From the NCBI RefSeq assembly GCF_001896135.2, contig NZ_MPOH02000011.1, positions 788,515-852,514 of the forward strand: a stretch of DNA of 64,000 nucleotides. Reading direction: 5' to 3'. Both the position numbers and the translations under genes were made by a program. The notes beneath the pieces were generated by a model. It worked only from the letters and a program-made list of their open reading frames with translations, was not told the DNA's origin and ran no database searches. Source of the stretch: Streptomyces phaeoluteigriseus. Its GTDB lineage: Bacteria > Actinomycetota > Actinomycetes > Streptomycetales > Streptomycetaceae. Positions 51,283-59,972 of the stretch are shown here, one piece after another; position 1 is the stretch's first letter, and each line of letters begins with the position of its first letter.

Positions 51283-54120
51283 TCACGGTTTCAGCACCAG
51301 GGTGTCGCTCGTGCTGTCGTCGACCGCCTTCTTGTTGAACGACCAGTCGAGCAGCTCGCCCTTGACCCACTTGTCCGTCTGGTCGGTGTAGTGGGCGCTG
51401 AAGGCGTGCCCGGAGGCGCCGGTGAGGTTGATCCACTTCGACTTGTCGAGATCGTCGAGGTTGACCACCATGCGCATCGACGGCACCCACACGACGTCGT
51501 AGCCGCCCGCGGCGTTCCAGCCGGTCGCGTTGACCGCCGCCTCGCCGCCCCCGAGCTTCCACGGGCCGCGGTTGAGGATGTTCTGGAGGATGCCGGGGCC
51601 GCTCGTGCCCAGGGTCTGGTTCTTCAGGAACAGGCGGTGCAGCCGGCCCCAGCTCCAGGTGTCGATGTCCTTGCCGAGCTTGGCGGTCAGCTCCCAGCGG
51701 GCGTCGATCATGGCGCGCTCGAACAGCCGGTCGCGGTCCTTGTCGGCGCCGGGGCGGGTGCCCGCCTCGGGCGTCGTCCACCAGTCGCTGTCCTGCTTCT
51801 CCATGAGGTTGCGCACGACCTCGAACCAGCGGTCGCCGCCGTCCGGCTGCGCCTGGTCGCCGTCGCGCTGACCGCATTCGCGGACCTTGTTCTTGTCGTC
51901 GACCGGACCCGTGGTGTCGATCGGGTCGACCCACAGGCACTGGCCCTCGACCCGCAGTTCCTTGGGCAGTTTGTGGCCGAAGGCCAGCTTGAGGATGTTG
52001 CGCCAGACCGCGTTGAAGTAGGCGGCCGCGGCCGAGTCGGCGTCCTGGGTGCGGTCCCAGCCCTGGAGCAGTTCCTGCGCCTCACGGACGTCCGGGTCGT
52101 CCAGGTTGATCTTCAGCAGCGTGGGCACCAGCATGTTGGCGATCTCACTGCTGTTGTCCAGCTGCATCTGGCGCATGTCGTCGGTGGAGACCTTGCCGCC
52201 GCCCTTGATCTTCCCCTTGATCAGGTCGGTGATCCGCTGGCTGCGGGTGCCGTAGCCCCAGTCCGTGGTGAGCGTGTAGGGGTACTCGTCCGGGTCGACC
52301 ACGGCCTGGTTGGCGGTGACGATGTAGCCGCGCTCCGGGTCGTACTCGTAGGGCAGCTCGTCGAAGTCGATGAAACCGGTCCACTTGTTCTTCGACTCCC
52401 AGCCCAGGGTCGGGACCCTGCCGTCGAGGCCCTTCGCGCGCGTGGGGATCTTGCCGGGCAGCTGGTAGCCGATGTGGTTCTCGGTGTCGGCGTAGACCAG
52501 GTTCTGCGAGGGCACGTCGAAGTCCTCGGCCGCCTTGCGGAAGTCGTCCCAGTCGGCCGCCCGGTCCATGGCGAACACGGCGTCCATGGAGTTGCCGGGC
52601 TCCAGCGCGGTCCACTTCAGGGCGACCGCGTAGCCGTCCCCGCGGTCGGGGGCGTCGTCGTCGACGGTGGCCTTCTTGCCGACCTTGACCAGTTCGTCGT
52701 CGCGGTCGGACAGCAGGGGCATCCCGTCCTCGGTCTGGCGGACGACGATCTTCTTCGCCGTGCCGCCCGCGACCTTGATGGTCTCCTCGCGCGTGACGAA
52801 GGGCTTGACCTTGCCGTCGTAGAGGTAGCCGTCGCCGGAGAGCTTCTCCAGGTAGAGGTCCGTGACGTCGACGCCGGAGTTGGTCATGCCCCAGGAGATG
52901 TCCGCGTTGTGGCCGATGATCACGCCGGGCATGCCCGCGAAGGTGTAGCCGGAGACGTCGTACTGGCACTTCGCGGAGACCTTGCGGCAGTGCAGGCCCA
53001 TCTGGTACCAGACGGACGGCAGCGAGGCCGACAGGTGCGGGTCGTTGGCCAGCAGCGGCTTGCCGGTGATGGTGTGCTCGCCGCCGACGACCCAGGAGTT
53101 CGAGCCGATGCCGTTGCCGTTCACGCCGACCGCCGCGGGCAGGTCGTCCAGGACGTCGTAGAGGCCCGCGAGCTGGCTCTCCAGGGCCGAACCGGACGTG
53201 TCGGAGGAGGTGCCCGAACCGCCCGTCGTACCGTCCGTGGAGGAGCCGTCCGAGGACGAGCCGTCCGTCGAGGAGCCGTCCGAGGAGTCACTCTCGGACG
53301 CGTCGCCGGAGCCGCTGGAACCGTCGGAACCGCCCTGCTCGAACGTCTCGGTCAGCTCGTCGTACTGACCCTCCAAGACGATCGGCTTGTTGCGGTCGTA
53401 CGGGTACTGCGGGTACAGGTCGGCGATCTGGTGCGGGCCGAGGCGGCTGGTCAGCAGGGCGCGGTCGATCTCGTCCTGCATGTTGCCGCGCAGGTCCCAG
53501 GCCATCGCCTTCAGCCAGGAGACCGAGTCGACGGGCGTCCACTCGGCGGGCCGGTAGTCGTTGGTGAACCCGAGGGCCGCGTACTCCAGCGAGATGTCCT
53601 CGCCGTCCTTGCCCTGGAGGTAGGCGTTGACGCCCTTGGCGTACGCCTGGAGGTACTTCTTCGTGGAGGACGACAGTTCCTTGTCGTACTCCTCCTCGGC
53701 GACGCGGTCCCAGCCGAGGGTGCGCAGGAACTCGTCGTTGTCGACCTGGCTCTTGCCGAACATCTCCGACAGGCGCCCGGACGTCATGTGACGGCGCACG
53801 TCCATCTCGTAGAACCGGTCCTGCGCCTGGACGAAGCCCTGCGCCATGAACAGGTCCTCGTCGGAGGAGGCGTAGATCTGCGGGATGCCGTAGCCGTCCC
53901 GCTGCACGTCCACCGGCCCGGACAGGCCGTCGAGCGTGATCGAACCCTTGGTCTGCGGGAAGGAGGCGCGGACGGTACTGATGGACCAGTAGCCGCCGTA
54001 CGCGATGCCTCCGATGATGGCCAGCACCAGGACGAGCACGAAAAGTCGGGCTTTGCGCCCCTTCTTCCTGCCGGACTTGGCGGGCTTGTCGCCCGTTGAG
54101 GCGGTGGTGTTGGGGGGCAT
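51283..54120 (-). CDS. Penicillin acylase family Ntn-hydrolase
   Basis: A 945-residue membrane-anchored precursor. Basic N-terminus SGRKKGRKARLF, one membrane segment VLVLVLAIIGGIAYGGYW, then the alpha-chain (VDVQRDGYGIPQIYASSDEDLFMAQGFVQAQDRFYEMD). A Ser/Asp/Gly-rich insert follows (TDGSSSDGSSTDG), where family members have the spacer. The autocatalytic beta-chain nucleophile Ser is in GIGSNSWVVGG near residue 340; KPLLANDPHL and GHNADISWGMTNSG are further blocks. Such enzymes hydrolyse amides, including N-acyl-homoserine lactones and penicillins; the natural substrate here is unknown. It is larger than usual (about 800) because of the insert. Confidence 0.92.
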   Translation of the reverse strand: MPPNTTASTGDKPAKSGRKKGRKARLFVLVLVLAIIGGIAYGGYWSISTVRASFPQTKGSITLDGLSGPVDVQRDGYGIPQIYASSDEDLFMAQGFVQAQDRFYEMDVRRHMTSGRLSEMFGKSQVDNDEFLRTLGWDRVAEEEYDKELSSSTKKYLQAYAKGVNAYLQGKDGEDISLEYAALGFTNDYRPAEWTPVDSVSWLKAMAWDLRGNMQDEIDRALLTSRLGPHQIADLYPQYPYDRNKPIVLEGQYDELTETFEQGGSDGSSGSGDASESDSSDGSSTDGSSSDGSSTDGTTGGSGTSSDTSGSALESQLAGLYDVLDDLPAAVGVNGNGIGSNSWVVGGEHTITGKPLLANDPHLSASLPSVWYQMGLHCRKVSAKCQYDVSGYTFAGMPGVIIGHNADISWGMTNSGVDVTDLYLEKLSGDGYLYDGKVKPFVTREETIKVAGGTAKKIVVRQTEDGMPLLSDRDDELVKVGKKATVDDDAPDRGDGYAVALKWTALEPGNSMDAVFAMDRAADWDDFRKAAEDFDVPSQNLVYADTENHIGYQLPGKIPTRAKGLDGRVPTLGWESKNKWTGFIDFDELPYEYDPERGYIVTANQAVVDPDEYPYTLTTDWGYGTRSQRITDLIKGKIKGGGKVSTDDMRQMQLDNSSEIANMLVPTLLKINLDDPDVREAQELLQGWDRTQDADSAAAAYFNAVWRNILKLAFGHKLPKELRVEGQCLWVDPIDTTGPVDDKNKVRECGQRDGDQAQPDGGDRWFEVVRNLMEKQDSDWWTTPEAGTRPGADKDRDRLFERAMIDARWELTAKLGKDIDTWSWGRLHRLFLKNQTLGTSGPGILQNILNRGPWKLGGGEAAVNATGWNAAGGYDVVWVPSMRMVVNLDDLDKSKWINLTGASGHAFSAHYTDQTDKWVKGELLDWSFNKKAVDDSTSDTLVLKP

Positions 54121-54388
54121 CGCTGTCCTTGCTGTCCTAACGCGAGCGGCAGGTCGGGCTATGACTATGAATGAACGCTGGAGCAACCATAGGCGCAGGG
54201 GTCCGGGCCACTTGACGCGGAGTCGGCAACCAGCGCGTAGGGATGTTCGATCTTCCACCGGCGAGCGTCAAGAAATCGTCAAGAGTTAGGTAAGGTAACG
54301 AAGTAATTGGGTCGGGGCGCCACAGCTTCGTGTCCGATGTACATGCGCCCCGCGTGCGAGTCACGCACGCCAGCGAAGGGAACCGCCG

Positions 54389-55890
54389 CTGACTGTCCAC
54401 CACCTCAACCAGCTCCTGCTCGTCTGCTCGCTCGTCCTGCTCGTCGCCGTCGCAGCAGTCCGGATCTCCTCGCGCAGCGGGCTCCCCAGCCTGCTCGTCT
54501 ATCTGGGCATCGGCGTCCTCATGGGCCAGGACGGCATCGGCAACATCCACTTCGACAACGCCGAAATGACCCAGGTCATCGGGTACGCGGCCCTGGTCGT
54601 GATCCTGGCCGAGGGCGGCCTCGGCACGAAGTGGAAGGAGATCAGACCCGCCCTGCCCGCCTCCTCGGTGCTGGCGCTGGTCGGGGTCGCCGTGAGCGTC
54701 GGCGTCACCGCCACGGCCGCCCACCTCCTGGTCGGGCTGGAATGGCGGCAGGCGCTCATCATCGGCGCGGTGGTGTCGTCCACGGACGCGGCGGCGGTCT
54801 TCTCCGTCCTGCGCAAGATCCCGCTCCCCTCCCGCGTGACGGGCACCCTCGAGGCGGAGTCCGGCTTCAACGACGCCCCGGTCGTCATCCTGGTCGTCTC
54901 CTTCTCCACCGTCGGCCCGTCGAGCACTGGTACGTGCTGCTGGGCGAGATAGCGCTGGAACTGGTCATCGGGGCCGCCATCGGCATCGCGGTCGGCCTGC
55001 TGGGCGCGTGGGGGCTGCGGCACGTGGCCCTGCCCGCCTCCGGCCTCTACCCGATCGCCGTCATGGCGATCGCGGTCACGGCGTACGCGGCGGGCGCGCT
55101 GGCACACGGCAGCGGCTTCCTCGCCGTGTACCTCGCGTCCATGGTCATGGGCAACGCCAAACTCCCGCACTGGCCCGCCACCCGCGGCTTCGCCGACGGA
55201 CTCGGCTGGATCGCCCAGATCGGCATGTTCGTCCTGCTCGGCCTGCTGGTGACCCCGCACGAACTGGGCGACGACGTGCTGCCGGCGCTCATCATCGGCC
55301 TGGTGCTGACCATGGTGGCGCGCCCGCTGAGCGTCGTGCTCTGCCTGACCCCGTTCCGGGTGCCGTGGCAGGAGCAGACGCTCATGTCCTGGGCCGGCCT
55401 GCGCGGCGCGGTCCCCATCATCCTGGCGACGATCCCCATGGTGAGCGGCATCGAGGGCAGCCGCCGGATCTTCAACATCGTCTTCGTCCTGGTCGTCGTC
55501 TACACCCTGATCCAGGGGCCGACGCTGCCCTGGCTGGCCCGCAAGCTGCGCCTCGGCAAGGACGCCGAGGCCGACGACCTCGGCATCGAGTCGGCGCCGC
55601 TGGAGCGGCTGCGCGGGCATCTGCTGTCGGTGGGCATCCCCGAGGGCTCCAAGATGCACGGCGTCGAGGTCAACGAGCTGCGGCTGCCCGCCGGGGCCGC
55701 CGTCACCCTCGTCGTGCGCGAGGGCACCTCCTTCGTGCCGCTGCCGACGACGGTGCTGCGGCGCGGCGACGAACTCCTCGTCGTCGCCACCGACCCCGTC
55801 CGGGACGCGGCCGAGCGGCGGCTGCGCGCCGTCGGGCACGGCGGCAAGCTGGCCGACTGGCTGGGCACGGACGGCGCGGACACGCGTTGA
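54389..55890 (+). pseudogene. CPA1-type Na+/H+ or K+/H+ antiporter with TrkA_C domain, frame broken once
   Basis: Two frames join to about 500 residues. First frame from CTG 54389 (GAAGGGA 7 nt upstream): LNQLLLVCSLVLLVAVAAVRISSRSGLPSLLVYLGIGVLMGQDG, ALVVILAEGGLGTKW, SSTDAAAVFSVLRKI, and ESGFNDAPVVILV (the ND ion-binding motif). Second frame: HWYVLLGEIALELVIGAAIGIAVGLLG, LMSWAGLRGAVPIILATIP, and a C-terminal TrkA_C regulatory domain ESAPLERLRGHLLSVGI...GDELLVVATDPV. The join is in GTCGGCCC^GTCGAG near 54918; span 1502 nt fits one loss. It resembles NhaP2/CvrA-type potassium-proton antiporters. Confidence 0.88.
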
Positions 55891-55920
55891 TGGTGCGCGC
55901 GAACAACGCAGGGGTCGAGG

Positions 55921-56101
55921 GCGCGCGAAGAGTGCGTGTGAAGAGTGCGCGTGAGAGTGCGCGTGATGAGCACACGCGTCGAGTGCGCGTGATGAGCACA
56001 CGCGTCGAGCACACGCGTCGAGCACACGCGTCGAGTGCGCGCGTCGAGTGCGCGCGTCGAGTGCACGCGTCGAGTGCACGCGTTAAGCGCACGTTTCGCG
56101 G
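55921..56101. repeat. Tandem array of 14 units of 13 bp
   Basis: Fourteen head-to-tail units averaging ACACGCGTCGAGC/GCGCGCGTCGAGT, one of them 12 bp. The period is not a multiple of three, so the open frames through it (His/Ala/Arg/Ser-rich) are not genes. Each good unit contains the palindrome ACGCGT or GCGCGC. It begins 31 bp after the antiporter stop codon. Origin by slippage is likely; function unknown. Confidence 0.9.
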
Positions 56102-56362
56102 TGTTCACACCTGCGTCATTCGGAGGCGGCCCCGTCCATGGTGCTCACTTTCACAGGTACGGCGTGCGGTGGTCCCTGTACGATGAAGGCACACCTTGAT
56201 CGAACCAACTCTGCCTGACGCAGAGCTGGCGCGACCGTATGGCGGCCGGAACACCTCCCGTGTGGGCACCGGTATCTACCGCAGTGCGCGCAAGAGGACA
56301 GCTCTCGGCGCCGCCCGTACACACGAGGGGCCGCGCTACCAGGCGGCAGAAAGGCACGGGCC
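56102..56362. other. Intergenic region before the MFS gene
   Basis: No convincing gene. It probably holds the MFS promoter; TACGAT at 56178-56183 is a possible -10 element. An open frame starting at 56196 runs into the MFS gene out of frame and shows no family features. Confidence 0.45.
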
Positions 56363-57655
56363 GTGGCATCCACGGTCACCTCCGAGCCGTCGAAGGACTC
56401 GCCGGCGTCGCCCCGCCCGGGGTACGGACAGCTGCTGCGCACCCGCGGCGCCTGGACGTTCCTGCTGCCCGGCTTCGCCGCGCGCCAGCCGTTCGCCATG
56501 CTCACCATCTCCATCGTGCTGCTCGTGCAGCACACCACCGGCTCCTACGGCGTCGCGGGCGCCGTCGCGGCCGTCACCGGCGTCTCCATGGCGCTGTGCG
56601 CGCCGTACACCGGCCGTCTCGCCGACCGCTACGGCCAGCGCGCGGTACTGGTCCCCGGCGTCCTGGTGCACTCGCTCTCCGGGCTGGTCCTGACGGCGCT
56701 CGCGCTGGGCCACGCCCCGCTGTGGGCGCTGTTCGTGGCGGCCGTGCCCACCGGCGCCTCGGTCCCGCAGGTCGGCCCGATGGTGCGGGCCCGCTGGGGC
56801 GTGAGGCTGAAGGGCTCGCCCCTGATGACCACGGCGGCCGCCTTCGAATCCGTCACGGACGAGCTGACCTTCGTGGTCGGCCCGTTGCTGGCGACCGCCC
56901 TGTGCACCGCCGTGAACCCGGCCGCCGGCCTGGTGACGGAGGCCTCGCTGACCCTGATCGGCGGTCTGCTGTTCGCCGCGCAGAAGGGCACCCAGCCCTC
57001 GGTCGCCGTCGACGGGCACGCGCGCGTGGAGCACGCCTCCGCCCTGGGCATCCCCGGTGTGCGCGTGCTGATCGTGGCCTTCCTCGGCATTGGTTCGGTC
57101 TTCGGCGGTATGCAGGTCTCGCTGGCCGCGTTCACCGAGTCGATCGGCGAGCCCGGTCTGAACGGCGTCCTGTACGGCACCTTCGCCGCCGGCAACATGC
57201 TCTCCGGCCTGGTCTGCGGCGCCGTCGCCTGGAAGTCGGCGCCCCAGCAGCGGCTGGTCGTCGGGTACGCGGCACTGGCCCTGACGGCGTCCGGCCTGTG
57301 GGCGGCCCACTCCGTGCTGCTGCTGGCGGGCCTCGGCCTGCTGGTCGGCATGTGCATCGCGCCCGCGCTGATCACCGGCTACACGCTGGTCGAGGGCCTG
57401 GTCCCGGCGGGCGCGCGCACCGAGGCGTTCACCTGGCTCACCGGCGCCGTGGCGCTCGGCCAGGCGGCGGCGGTCACCGCCGCCGGTCAGCTGGAGGACC
57501 GCTTCTGGGACGGCGCCGGTTTCCTGGTGCCGCTGGCCGGTACGGTCCTGGCCCTGGGGACCCTGCTGGCGCTGCGTTCGCGGCTGGTGGCGCGGCCTCG
57601 GGGCCGTACTGTCGCACGTGGCGTCGGTCACCGCTTGCCGGTCGCAGTGGACTGA
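56363..57655 (+). CDS. MFS transporter (drug-exporter-like)
   Basis: A 430-residue, about 12-helix major-facilitator protein. The cytoplasmic loop 2-3 motif is GRLADRYGQRAVLVPG, and helices include FAMLTISIVLLVQHTTG, VAGAVAAVTGVSMALCAPYTG, VLIVAFLGIGSVFGGMQVSL, GTFAAGNMLSGLVCGAVAW and LLLAGLGLLVGMCIAPALITGYTL. Substrate cannot be assigned; it resembles uncharacterised actinobacterial exporters. GTG 56363 with AGAAAGG upstream. Confidence 0.9.
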   Translation: MASTVTSEPSKDSPASPRPGYGQLLRTRGAWTFLLPGFAARQPFAMLTISIVLLVQHTTGSYGVAGAVAAVTGVSMALCAPYTGRLADRYGQRAVLVPGVLVHSLSGLVLTALALGHAPLWALFVAAVPTGASVPQVGPMVRARWGVRLKGSPLMTTAAAFESVTDELTFVVGPLLATALCTAVNPAAGLVTEASLTLIGGLLFAAQKGTQPSVAVDGHARVEHASALGIPGVRVLIVAFLGIGSVFGGMQVSLAAFTESIGEPGLNGVLYGTFAAGNMLSGLVCGAVAWKSAPQQRLVVGYAALALTASGLWAAHSVLLLAGLGLLVGMCIAPALITGYTLVEGLVPAGARTEAFTWLTGAVALGQAAAVTAAGQLEDRFWDGAGFLVPLAGTVLALGTLLALRSRLVARPRGRTVARGVGHRLPVAVD

Positions 57656-57685
57656 TCCCGGGGAATGCGTCAGTATGGACCGTCG

Positions 57686-57712
57686 TTAGCACTCATTGAG
57701 TGAGAGTGCCAG
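57686..57712 (+). promoter_or_regulatory. CIRCE-like element (HrcA operator)
   Basis: TTAGCACTC (57686-57694), a 9-bp spacer ATTGAGTGA, then GAGTGCCAG (57704-57712). This is the HrcA/CIRCE inverted repeat with its exact 9-bp spacer; the left arm is a full match and the right arm matches 7 of 9, with CTGGCACTC being a known actinobacterial variant of the arm. It ends just before the ribosome site AGGAGGAAG of the FmdB gene, where a bound HrcA dimer would block transcription. Confidence 0.75.
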
Positions 57713-57722
57713 GAGGAAGACA

Positions 57723-58037
57723 GTGCCGACCTACCAGTACCAGTGCACCGAGTGCGGCGAGGGCCTCGAGGCGGTGCAGAAGTTCACCGACGATGCGCTC
57801 ACCGAGTGCCCCAACTGCGGTGGCCGCCTCAAGAAGGTGTTCTCCGCCGTCGGCATCGTCTTCAAGGGTTCCGGCTTCTACCGGAACGACAGCCGCGGCT
57901 CCTCGACGAGCAGCTCGCCGGCCACGTCGCCGTCGAAGTCGCCGGCGGCCTCGGGCACGCCTTCGTCGTCTTCGTCGTCCGCCTCGGACTCGAAGCCGTC
58001 CAGCTCCGGAACCTCCGCGGGCAGCTCCGCCGCCTAG
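57723..58037 (+). CDS. FmdB family zinc-ribbon regulatory protein
   Basis: A 104-residue protein: PTYQYQCTECGEGLEAVQKFTDDALTECPNCGGRLKKVFSAVGIVFKGSGFYRND has the paired CxxC knuckles of the FmdB/CxxC_CxxC_SSSS family, followed by a Ser/Pro/Ala/Lys-rich disordered tail of about 45 residues. Function is unknown; some homologues are regulators. GTG 57723 has AGGAGGAAG upstream and a CIRCE-like operator directly before it, implying heat-shock repression by HrcA. Confidence 0.92.
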   Translation: MPTYQYQCTECGEGLEAVQKFTDDALTECPNCGGRLKKVFSAVGIVFKGSGFYRNDSRGSSTSSSPATSPSKSPAASGTPSSSSSSASDSKPSSSGTSAGSSAA

Positions 58038-58051
58038 CAGGCTTCCCTCCG

Positions 58052-58082
58052 GGACCCCCGCCGTCGTACGACGGTGGGGTCC
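58052..58082. terminator. Terminator after the FmdB gene
   Basis: Arms GGACCCCCGCCGTCG and CGACGGTGGGGTCC form a long near-perfect stem 15 bp after the stop codon. Confidence 0.75.
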
Positions 58083-58176
58083 TCGGTGTTTCTCCGGCGC
58101 CGGTGGGCAGTCCGGGAGCCGCCGAAATCCCGGAGCCGGATCGGGTGCGTGAGCGGCGCCCGCTACTGTGCTGGTC

Positions 58177-59010
58177 ATGGCGAACGCAGAGATCGGTGTA
58201 ATCGGCGGCTCGGGCTTCTACTCGTTCCTGGACGACGTGACCGAGATCCAGGTGGACACCCCGTACGGGTCGCCCAGCGACTCCCTCTTCCTCGGTGACA
58301 TCGGCGGCCGGCGGGTCGCCTTCCTGCCCCGGCACGGTCGCGGCCACCATCTGCCGCCCCACCGGATCAACTACCGGGCCAACCTCTGGGCGCTGCGCTC
58401 GGTCGGCGTGCGCCAGGTGCTCGGCCCGTGCGCGGTGGGCGGTCTTCGTCCCGAGCACGGCCCGGGCACGCTTCTGGTGCCGGATCAGCTGGTCGACCGG
58501 ACGAAGTCGCGGCCGGGGACGTACTTCGACGGGCTGCCGCTGCCGGACGGCTCGGTGCCCAACGTGGTGCACGTGTCCCTGGCCGACCCCTACTGCCCCA
58601 GCGGACGCTCGGTCGCGCTGAAGGCAGCGCGCGGGCGGGAGTGGGAGCCGGTGGACGGCGGGACGCTCGTCGTGATCGAGGGGCCGCGGTTCTCCACCCG
58701 TGCCGAATCGTTGTGGCACCAGGCACAGGGCTGGTCGGTGGTGGGCATGACGGGCCATCCCGAGGCGGCCCTCGCCCGTGAACTCGAACTGTGTTACACG
58801 TCGTTGGCCCTGGTCACCGACCTGGACGCGGGTGCCGAGACCGGTGAGGGCGTCTCCCACGAGGAGGTGCTGCGGGTGTTCGCGGCGAACGTGGACCGGA
58901 TGCGTGGTGTCCTGTTCGACGCGGTGTCCGCGCTTCCGACGACGGGGGAGCGGGACTGTCTGTGCGTGAACGCGCTGGGTGGGCTGAACCCGGGGTTCGA
59001 CCTGCCGTAG
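58177..59010 (+). CDS. mtnP: S-methyl-5'-thioadenosine phosphorylase
   Basis: A 277-residue purine nucleoside phosphorylase-like enzyme of methionine salvage that cleaves MTA to adenine and methylthioribose-1-phosphate. IGVIGGSGFYSFLDD (phosphate loop), VAFLPRHGRGHHLPPHRINYRANLWAL, the substrate block VVIEGPRFSTRAESLWH and VGMTGHPEAALARELELCYTSLALVTDLDAG. ATG 58177 with a TACTGT hexamer 9 bp upstream suggests a leaderless message. Confidence 0.93.
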   Translation: MANAEIGVIGGSGFYSFLDDVTEIQVDTPYGSPSDSLFLGDIGGRRVAFLPRHGRGHHLPPHRINYRANLWALRSVGVRQVLGPCAVGGLRPEHGPGTLLVPDQLVDRTKSRPGTYFDGLPLPDGSVPNVVHVSLADPYCPSGRSVALKAARGREWEPVDGGTLVVIEGPRFSTRAESLWHQAQGWSVVGMTGHPEAALARELELCYTSLALVTDLDAGAETGEGVSHEEVLRVFAANVDRMRGVLFDAVSALPTTGERDCLCVNALGGLNPGFDLP

Positions 59011-59162
59011 GCGCAGGCGGGACACCGAAGACGGAAGACATCGTTGAACGGAAATCATCGCTCGGGTGAGGGAGTTGTCCACAATCCGGCGGTGGTCCAC
59101 CGGTTCCGGCGGGCGGCGGCGCGAGGGCTCATCGTGGATGGGCAGGCCCGTCCTCGTCGCTG

Positions 59163-59834
59163 GTGGTGATCCCGTTGTCCTTTCGTCCCTCCTCTCCCCT
59201 CGCCCCCGCCTTCCCGGCCCTTCTCTCTCTTCCCGTGTCTCCGCCTCTCCCCGTCCCTCCCTCCTGCGAGGTCCCGCAGTTCGCTCCGGTACGCGTCCGG
59301 GGCGGGCCGCGCCTGCTGCACCGGCTGGTGCGGAACCGGAGGCGGGCTCTCGCGGTGGGTCTCGCGCTCACGGCGGCCGCGCTCGTGGCGGCGGGTCCGC
59401 GGGACGGGGATCCGCCTCGCGGACAACCGGGCGAGGGCCCGCATGCCCGCGCGCGGTCATCGGCGCGCGCCCCCGCCGACGGTCCTCGCACCGCCGGGCG
59501 GGTGAGGGCGGCGGTGCGGATCACCGACGCCGCGACCGTCCGGCTGCTGCGCCCCGGTGACCGGGTCGACGTCATCGCCGTCGCTCCCGCCGAGCGGGCC
59601 GCGGGACCGGACGGCGCGGCCCAGGTGGTCGCTCGCGGTGCCCTCGTGACGAAGGTGCCGGAGACGGCGGCCGGCCCGGTCGGCGTCGGCGAAGAGGGCG
59701 AAGAGGGCACTGCCTGGGGCGATGTGGACAGCGGAGACGGCGGCGCGTTGGTCGTGCTGTCCGTGCCCCGGTCCACCGCGACCCGCCTCGCGGGCGCGAG
59801 CGCCACGGCCCGGCTGGCGGTGACCCAGTGGTGA
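59163..59834 (+). CDS. SAF-domain protein (CpaB/RcpC-like)
   Basis: A protein of up to 223 residues: a Pro-rich N-terminus, one membrane segment ALAVGLALTAAALVAAG, then AVRITDAATVRLLRPGDRVDVIAVAPAERA and LVVLSVPRSTATRLAGASATARLAVTQW, the C-terminal half of the RcpC/CpaB Flp-pilus assembly domain. No pilus genes adjoin it, so a role in pilus assembly is not supported by context. The start is uncertain: the first 45 codons are pyrimidine-rich and weakly protein-like, so a later GTG may be used. Confidence 0.7.
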   Translation: MVIPLSFRPSSPLAPAFPALLSLPVSPPLPVPPSCEVPQFAPVRVRGGPRLLHRLVRNRRRALAVGLALTAAALVAAGPRDGDPPRGQPGEGPHARARSSARAPADGPRTAGRVRAAVRITDAATVRLLRPGDRVDVIAVAPAERAAGPDGAAQVVARGALVTKVPETAAGPVGVGEEGEEGTAWGDVDSGDGGALVVLSVPRSTATRLAGASATARLAVTQW

Positions 59835-59972
59835 GTCCCGTCGCGCACCCTCTGTCCGCTTTGGCGCCAAGCCCCCCTTTCGAGCTACCGAATTGGACAC
59901 GCCCGCCTCGGGGTGACGTAGGTTGCGGAGCTGTTTGTTCCACAACCTGTACATGTGAGGAGTGTCACCGAG

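Noticed and set aside
51271..54099. A very long plus-strand open frame antisense to penicillin acylase
   Set aside because: It is the complementary-strand shadow of a real G+C-rich gene: composition is Val/Gly/Arg/Leu-rich, no domain is visible, and no ribosome site precedes it.
55921..56101. CRISPR array or a repetitive coding gene
   Set aside because: The 13-bp units have no spacers and their period breaks the reading frame; the His/Ala/Arg translations on the other strand are artefacts.
56196..56693. A small gene upstream of the MFS transporter
   Set aside because: It overlaps the transporter out of frame, becomes Arg/Pro/Ser-rich, and lacks a ribosome site.
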